Shown here in pieces: positions 59,705 to 64,000 of a DNA stretch of 64,000 nt. Numbering within the stretch: the first letter of the stretch is position 1; every line of letters starts with the position of its first letter. The translations under genes and the position numbers were made by a program. Below the pieces are notes generated by a model, which saw nothing but the letters and a program-made list of their open reading frames with translations, was not told where the DNA came from and searched no databases. Source of the DNA: Arthrobacter sp. 18067 (GTDB taxonomy: Bacteria > Actinomycetota > Actinomycetes > Actinomycetales > Micrococcaceae); NCBI RefSeq assembly GCF_902706295.1, contig NZ_CACSJJ010000013.1, positions 90,139 through 154,138 on the forward strand, given 5' to 3'.

Positions 59705-61071
59705 TGGCTGACCGTACCTTCGGATTCCGCACCCGTGCCCTCCATGCCGGCGGCACTCCCGACGCCGAGCACGGCGCCCGCGCGGTGCCGATCTACCAGA
59801 CCACGTCCTTCGTGTTCAAGGACACCAACGATGCCGCCAACCTTTTCGCCCTGCAGAAATACGGCAACATCTACTCGCGCATCGGCAACCCGACTGTCGC
59901 GGCTTTCGAGGAGCGCATCGCGTCCCTTGAGGGCGGGATCGGAGCGGTAGCAACGTCGTCGGGCATGGCTGCCGAGTTCATCACTTTCGCCGCGCTGACG
60001 CAGTCCGGCGACCACATCGTCGCGGCGTCCCAGCTGTACGGCGGCACCGTCACGCAGCTGGACGTCTCGCTGCGACGCTTCGGCGTGGACACCACGTTCG
60101 TTCCCGGAACGGATCCGGCAGACTACGCCGCAGCCATTCAGGAGAACACCAAGGCACTGTTCGTCGAGGTGGTGGCCAACCCGTCGTCGGAAGTCCAGGA
60201 CCTCGCGGGGCTGGCCAAGGTAGCGCACGACGCCGGTATCCCCTTGGTGGTCGACGCCACCTTGAGCACGCCATACCTCGTGCGGCCGTTCGAGCACGGT
60301 GCGGACATCGTGATCCACTCGGCCACCAAGTTCATCGGCGGCCACGGCACCACGCTGGGTGGCGTCATCGTGGAAAGCGGGCGCTTCAATTGGGGCAACG
60401 GCAAGTTCCCCATGATGACCGACCCTGTGCCGTCCTACGGCAATGTCTCTTGGTGGGGCAACTTTGGCGAATACGGTTTCCTCACCAAACTGCGTTGCGA
60501 GCACCTGCGCGACATTGGCCCGGCGCTTTCCCCGCTCTCCGCGTTCCAGCTGTTGCAGGGTGTTGAGACCCTCCCCCAGCGCCTGGATGAGCACCTGAAG
60601 AACGCCCAGGCAGTGGCCGAATGGCTCGACGCCGATCCCCGCGTGGCGTACGTGAACTACTCAGGATTGCCGTCCCACCCGCACTTCGAGCGCGCACAGA
60701 AGTACCTGCCCAAGGGGCCGGGTTCCGTTTTCTCGTTCGGTGTTGCCGGGGGCCGTGCAGCCGGGCAGAAGTTCATCGAGTCGCTGCAGATCGCGTCCCA
60801 CCTGGCCAACGTGGGCGACGCCCGCACCTTGGTCATCCACCCCGGTTCCACGACGCACCAGCAGCTCAGCGCCGAACAGCTTGAGTCGGCAGGCGTGCCG
60901 GAGGACCTGGTCCGGATTTCCGTTGGATTGGAAGACCTTGAGGACATCCTGTGGGACCTGGACCAGGCACTAACGGCGGCCCAGACGGTTGCGTCTGATG
61001 AAGAAGCAGTTGAAGCCTGCGCGGTGGGAATCCCATCGGCAGGCACTCAAGCCTTAGGAGCGAAAGCATGA
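59704..61071 (+). CDS. metY: O-acetylhomoserine sulfhydrylase (MetY)
   Basis: The 455-residue PLP enzyme shows FGFRTRALHAGGTPD at the start, YQTTSFVFKDTNDAANLFAL, SRIGNPTVAAFE (about 60-71), SSGMAAEF and the PLP Lys in HSATKFIGGHG (about 202-212). Length and the WGNFGEYGF insertion fit the O-acetylhomoserine (not cystathionine) branch. It joins sulfide to O-acetylhomoserine to give homocysteine and acetate. It starts one base after the monooxygenase stop and overlaps the CoA-binding gene by four, a tight operon. Confidence 0.92.
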   Translation: MADRTFGFRTRALHAGGTPDAEHGARAVPIYQTTSFVFKDTNDAANLFALQKYGNIYSRIGNPTVAAFEERIASLEGGIGAVATSSGMAAEFITFAALTQSGDHIVAASQLYGGTVTQLDVSLRRFGVDTTFVPGTDPADYAAAIQENTKALFVEVVANPSSEVQDLAGLAKVAHDAGIPLVVDATLSTPYLVRPFEHGADIVIHSATKFIGGHGTTLGGVIVESGRFNWGNGKFPMMTDPVPSYGNVSWWGNFGEYGFLTKLRCEHLRDIGPALSPLSAFQLLQGVETLPQRLDEHLKNAQAVAEWLDADPRVAYVNYSGLPSHPHFERAQKYLPKGPGSVFSFGVAGGRAAGQKFIESLQIASHLANVGDARTLVIHPGSTTHQQLSAEQLESAGVPEDLVRISVGLEDLEDILWDLDQALTAAQTVASDEEAVEACAVGIPSAGTQALGAKA

Positions 61072-61562
61072 GCACCGTTGAACGAACCTGGGAGGGACCG
61101 TCTGCTCCTGAGCGCCTGGCACTCCTCCGCCAGGCCAAGTCCATCGCGATCGTCGGTGCCTCGGACAAGCCGTCCCGTGCCAGCTACTTCGTGGCCACGT
61201 ACCTGCAGTCGTCCACCCGTTACAAGGTGTACTTCGTCAACCCTGTGGTCAAGGAAATCCTGGGCCAGCCAACGTACGCGTCACTGGCCGACCTTCCCGA
61301 GTCCCCGGACATCGTGGACGTGTTCCGGAAGAACGACGACCTTCCGGGGGTCTTGGAGGAAGCCGTCGCGGTTGGCGCCAAGACGCTGTGGCTGCAGCTC
61401 GGTTCGTGGCATGAAGAGGTTGCCCGCGACGCCGAAACTGCGGGCCTCAACGTGGTCATGGACCGCTGCGTGAAGATCGAGCACGCCCGCTTCCACGGGG
61501 GCCTCCACTTGGCCGGCTTCGATACCGGGGTTATTTCCTCGAAGCGCCAGGTGCTGGCGTAG
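61068..61562 (+). CDS. CoA-binding domain protein, last gene of the sulfur operon
   Basis: The 164-residue protein has the same Rossmann CoA-binding fold as the one at 55760: SIAIVGASDKPSRASYF (about 25-41), VYFVNPVVKEILGQPTYASL, DIVDVFRKNDDLPG, GAKTLWLQLGSWHEEVA. Such proteins often follow metY. They may act in acyl-CoA handling or persulfide chemistry; the role is not known. Its ATG overlaps the MetY stop. The last residues, KIEHARFHGGLH, are typical of this subgroup. Confidence 0.85.
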   Translation: MSTVERTWEGPSAPERLALLRQAKSIAIVGASDKPSRASYFVATYLQSSTRYKVYFVNPVVKEILGQPTYASLADLPESPDIVDVFRKNDDLPGVLEEAVAVGAKTLWLQLGSWHEEVARDAETAGLNVVMDRCVKIEHARFHGGLHLAGFDTGVISSKRQVLA

Positions 61563-61579
61563 CTTGCCCTCAAGTACGG

Positions 61580-62431
61580 CTAGCGGTGACCGCGTTTCAG
61601 CCACTGCTTCCATTTGTCCATCGCAGTCTGGAACTGCTCTTTCGCGCGCTTGTCGGTCAACGAGGGAAGCAGCGGGCCTTGCTTGCTGCCCTGGGCCCCG
61701 GGCTTATCGGTCTTCCCTGCACCGGGTTTTGACGTTTCAGGCCTGACTGCTTCCGTGCCCTGCGGCTTGGCCTGGCCCGGCTTCGCCTGCGTGTTCTGGT
61801 CCGGGTTTGGCTTGGACTCGTTCGGAACGGCAGGCGTGGGCACGGTGACTTCCGGGACAGCGACCGCTGCCGGCGGCTGTGCCACGTCCGCTGCCGGCGC
61901 CTTTGCCGGGGTTTGTGCCTCGGCGGGATTTTCGACAGGCATCGCTGGTGTTGGCACAGTGCCTGCGACGGGAATCGACGGCACTTCTGAGGCAGGTGGA
62001 ACAGCGGCCGGATCCGTGGCTGGAGCTGGCTCCGTGCTGACCCGGGGTGCGTCGGGAGCAGGCAGTACAGGCGCAGCGACTGCCGGCTGGGGCTGGGGCT
62101 GGAAATTCCCGATGAGCTCATCAATGAAAGAGGGGTTCCGTGTGAAGCCTGAACTGGCCGCGGCAACACCGCTCACGCCCAGTCCCATCGCAGCAACCAC
62201 CGCAATGCTGACCACAGCGGTCCTATGCTTGTGCCGCCAACGGCGCTTGGACAGTTCATCGTGCGGTCCGGCGATCATGGCAGCGAGCTCCGCGCTGGGG
62301 CCAGGAGCCGACAGATTGGCAAAGGTACCCAGCGAAAGAAGCGTTTGCCGGACGTCCGAGGCGTCGGCGAGGTCGGCGTCGAGCAACAGCTCGTCCACCA
62401 TCGCTTCGCGGTCTGTATCCCTGTATGTCAT
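61580..62431 (-). CDS. Single-pass anti-sigma factor, RsdA-like
   Basis: The 283-residue protein has a short cytoplasmic sigma-binding start (VDELLLDADLADASDVRQTLLSL), a basic segment, one membrane helix (TAVVSIAVVAAMGLGVSGVAAAS, about 70-92) and a long Pro/Ala/Thr-rich outer part with PxP repeats, ending in a basic Trp-containing helix. It overlaps the ECF sigma gene by four bases (ATGA), a standard sigma/anti-sigma pair. The layout matches mycobacterial RsdA, the SigD anti-sigma factor. The signal that releases the sigma factor is unknown. Confidence 0.75.
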   Translation of the reverse strand: MTYRDTDREAMVDELLLDADLADASDVRQTLLSLGTFANLSAPGPSAELAAMIAGPHDELSKRRWRHKHRTAVVSIAVVAAMGLGVSGVAAASSGFTRNPSFIDELIGNFQPQPQPAVAAPVLPAPDAPRVSTEPAPATDPAAVPPASEVPSIPVAGTVPTPAMPVENPAEAQTPAKAPAADVAQPPAAVAVPEVTVPTPAVPNESKPNPDQNTQAKPGQAKPQGTEAVRPETSKPGAGKTDKPGAQGSKQGPLLPSLTDKRAKEQFQTAMDKWKQWLKRGHR

Positions 62432-62982
62432 GGCGACACGTATTCCTTTACTGCCGAATGCTCACGGAGCGTAATAAGAGCCCGGCGCTGCAACTGCTTT
62501 ACTGCGCCAGCGGTTTTCCCCATGATGTCGGCTACCTGTTCAACCGTCAGGCCGGCCACGATGCGGAGGTTCAGGACCTCACGTTGGTCGTCGCCCAGGT
62601 AATCCAGGAGTGCTGCCACCTCATTCGGCGCCAGCCTTGTCAACGCTTCGGCCTCGGCAGAGCTCGATTCGCGGGTGTCCCGCTCGGGCTCGAACTCGTG
62701 GTGTATCGGCGCCCGGTTTTGCTTCCGGTGCTCATCCACCATGCGTGCGTGGGCCACCGAGAAGATGAAAGTCCGCAGGCCGTTCACACCGCCGCTGAGG
62801 TCATCCAGCCGCGGCAAGACCGCGAGGAACACATCCTGCGTACTTGCTTCAGGATCGGGCACGCCTTTAGCCGTCAGGTAGCCGAGAACCTGGCCCGCGT
62901 AGGACTGGTAGACGGCGCTGAACAGTTCCGCGTTATTGCCCTTGAGCGCATGAAGCGCTTCGTCGGTCAATGCGTCGGTCAC
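62428..62982 (-). CDS. ECF sigma factor (SigD-like)
   Basis: The 184-residue sigma-70 factor has region 2 (AELFSAVYQSYAGQVLGYL, then STQDVFLAVLPRL and FIFSVAHARMVDEHR for core and -10 binding) and region 4 (LGDDQREVLNLRIVAGLTVEQVADIMGKTAGAVKQLQRRAL) for the -35 site. It drives genes under control of the membrane anti-sigma factor encoded just downstream and co-translated. Similarity to actinobacterial SigD is suggested by the RsdA-like partner. A SigD-type promoter-like sequence lies upstream at 63207-63232. Confidence 0.9.
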   Translation of the reverse strand: MTDALTDEALHALKGNNAELFSAVYQSYAGQVLGYLTAKGVPDPEASTQDVFLAVLPRLDDLSGGVNGLRTFIFSVAHARMVDEHRKQNRAPIHHEFEPERDTRESSSAEAEALTRLAPNEVAALLDYLGDDQREVLNLRIVAGLTVEQVADIMGKTAGAVKQLQRRALITLREHSAVKEYVSP

Positions 62983-63151
62983 AGTTATGGGACTTTCGAT
63001 CGGCGGCAGGTCCGTGGCTTTGTAGCCAGGTCACCCGCCTTTGCACGACGGAGGACCTCACCAAGGGTATCTGCTCTGCCGGGCCATCCCTAGGGAGGAC
63101 CCGCTTGTCCGAGGAAAATCTGATCAGGCAAACTGATCCGGACAAGGAAGA

Positions 63152-63191
63152 GCCGAGCTGGAACATGATGGGGGACAAATTCCAGCTCGGC
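63152..63191 (-). terminator. Hairpin between the HNH gene and the sigma-factor gene
   Basis: A perfect 12-bp stem (GCCGAGCTGGAA and TTCCAGCTCGGC) with a 16-nt loop. On the minus strand it is followed by TCTTCCTTG. It probably ends transcription from the HNH gene, but it could act as an attenuator in the sigma leader. Confidence 0.5.
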
Positions 63192-63206
63192 CCTTTCACA
63201 GACGTA

Positions 63207-63232
63207 ATCGTCCAAGTACGCCAAAGGGTTAC
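63207..63232 (-). promoter_or_regulatory. Candidate SigD-type ECF promoter
   Basis: On the minus strand GTAACCC (63232-63226), a 15-bp spacer and CGAT (63210-63207) resemble the GTAAC/CGAT promoters reported for actinobacterial SigD. Its place upstream of the sigma gene would allow autoregulation. Confidence 0.35.
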
Positions 63233-63321
63233 GCGGGGTACGAATCTTTTTTGAAAACTTTTCCGGGCACTTCAGGACGCACCGATACGGGCGTCCGGCG
63301 GGCACGTTTGAACGGCGGTGA

Positions 63322-64000
63322 CTACGTCCTGGTAGGCCGATGCCCAGGCAAGGGTGGCGCTTGGGATTGGTAGCTGTGTCCGGTGGGCGTGCGGATTTCC
63401 AGGGTGTGTCTTTCCCCGGGCATGGTGTTGGCGCTCCAGCCGGCGTTTTCTTTGGTGTGGTTGCAGGCTTCGCAAAGTCCGGCACCGTTGCTCAGCGTGG
63501 TGGTGCCGCCGGAGTGCCAGGGCACGATGTGGTCGATGTGGCGGATGGGCGCGTCGCAATACGGCGTGCGGCAGGTGTCATCACGGGTTTCGATGAAGCG
63601 TCTGAGCCGCGGCGGGAACAACCTGGCTTTGGAATCCATGGTCAGGAGCTCGCCCGTGGTAGGCGCGGTGTAAAGCCGGCGGACCCAGATCTCGAACTCG
63701 CGATCCTGCTCCGGCGGGGCATCCCCAACCCGCGGGACATCCCTGCCCGGCGGGGCATCCCGGTCCGGCGGTGATCCGAAGCCCTGCCGTAGCGAGGGGT
63801 CTGGGACCGGCGGTCGCTTTTGGCGTGGTGCGGGTTCGACGCCTGCTGTTCGCCTGTGTCCTCGTGATGCCGCTTCTCCCGCGCCGACCAAGGTCCTGGC
63901 CCATTCCGAGGGGACAATTCCGTAGCCCTTCACGCGTGCGGGTTCGGCATCGCCCTGAAAGAGGGTCCGGTCGGTCATCACGAGGTCCAGATTGATCCCT
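63322..64000 (-). CDS. DUF222/HNH endonuclease domain protein (partial, N-terminus beyond right edge)
   Basis: Only the C-terminal 225 or so codons are present; the frame runs open to the window end and the internal ATG at 63981 is within [16 protein letters not shown], a DUF222 segment. The HNH part near the C-terminus has [19 protein letters not shown], then [11 protein letters not shown], giving four Cys for zinc and the HNH active site. Such DUF222-HNH proteins are abundant in Arthrobacter and may be mobile-element or defence nucleases. A Pro/Arg/Asp-rich repeat region lies between the domains. Confidence 0.85.
   Translation of the reverse strand, partial: GINLDLVMTDRTLFQGDAEPARVKGYGIVPSEWARTLVGAGEAASRGHRRTAGVEPAPRQKRPPVPDPSLRQGFGSPPDRDAPPGRDVPRVGDAPPEQDREFEIWVRRLYTAPTTGELLTMDSKARLFPPRLRRFIETRDDTCRTPYCDAPIRHIDHIVPWHSGGTTTLSNGAGLCEACNHTKENAGWSANTMPGERHTLEIRTPTGHSYQSQAPPLPGHRPTRT

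Larger units (their letters stand above)
62983..63321. other. Gene-free region upstream of the ECF sigma gene
   Basis: No gene is credible in these 339 bases. It contains a strong hairpin at 63152-63191, a promoter-like pair at 63207-63232 and an AT-rich patch at 63243-63261. If the promoter is used, the hairpin would lie near the 5' end of a sigma-factor leader of about 220 nt. Otherwise it ends the HNH gene transcript. Confidence 0.45.

Noticed and set aside
1..64000. CRISPR arrays, prophage, insertion sequences or integrase sites
   Set aside because: No regularly spaced repeats, transposase, integrase or phage structural genes were seen.

Overview
The window looks like chromosomal DNA of a high-GC actinobacterium in the Micrococcaceae, most likely Arthrobacter or Paenarthrobacter. 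This is inferred from the GC-rich third positions, many GTG starts, actinobacterial families (DUF4193, an RsdA-like anti-sigma factor, NgcEFG-type sugar import) and the order 4S SRP RNA-dnaX-recR-lysC. I saw no insertion sequence, prophage or CRISPR array. Both edges cut genes: putA at the left and a DUF222/HNH endonuclease at the right.

Layout. 1-3.2 kb: proline catabolism gene putA with a divergent LysR regulator. 3.2-12.1 kb: tRNA-Ser(GGA), SRP RNA, dnaX, recR, a reductase-like protein, a membrane protein, a DUF427 protein and lysC. 12.1-16.7 kb: a TetR regulator with two operator-like palindromes facing a sugar-transporter/beta-glucosidase operon. 16.8-18.9 kb: small stress-type genes and an OhrR/MarR regulator. 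18.9-27.3 kb: two proteins resembling subtilisin inhibitors flanking a DNA-glycosylase-family gene, then a secreted subtilisin-like protease and a secreted sialidase. 27.5-30.2 kb: a D-2-hydroxyacid dehydrogenase, manganese catalase and small proteins. 30.5-33.9 kb: purSQL.

33.9-43.0 kb holds the most notable region. Two leftward operons sit in tandem. The upstream one encodes a BcsB-like exported protein, a multi-spanning glycosyltransferase-like protein and a membrane GT2 synthase with an N-terminal MshEN domain, a c-di-GMP-binding fold. The downstream one encodes a membrane diguanylate cyclase, an unknown 167-residue protein and a GGDEF-EAL protein. Both upstream regions carry the same spaced TTGAG direct repeats. 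Together they read as a self-contained c-di-GMP-controlled exopolysaccharide system.

43.0-49.5 kb: a DUF503 protein, a GntR regulator and a compact catabolic operon (MHS transporter, C-N hydrolase, DUF2848, HpaB-type flavin monooxygenase, cupin, flavin reductase) whose substrate I cannot name. 49.5-56.2 kb: a monooxygenase-fold protein, a GNAT acetyltransferase, an NgcEFG-type amino-sugar ABC transporter, an exported polysaccharide deacetylase and others. 56.4-61.6 kb: a four-gene operon for sulfur assimilation (acetyl-CoA synthetase, SfnG-like monooxygenase, MetY, CoA-binding protein), in which the synthetase could recycle the acetate released by MetY. 61.6-64 kb: an ECF sigma factor with its membrane anti-sigma factor and the partial HNH gene.

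A palindromic repeat of about 65 bp occurs three times, each time exactly between two convergent genes (20.8, 33.9 and 49.5 kb). It probably acts as a bidirectional terminator.
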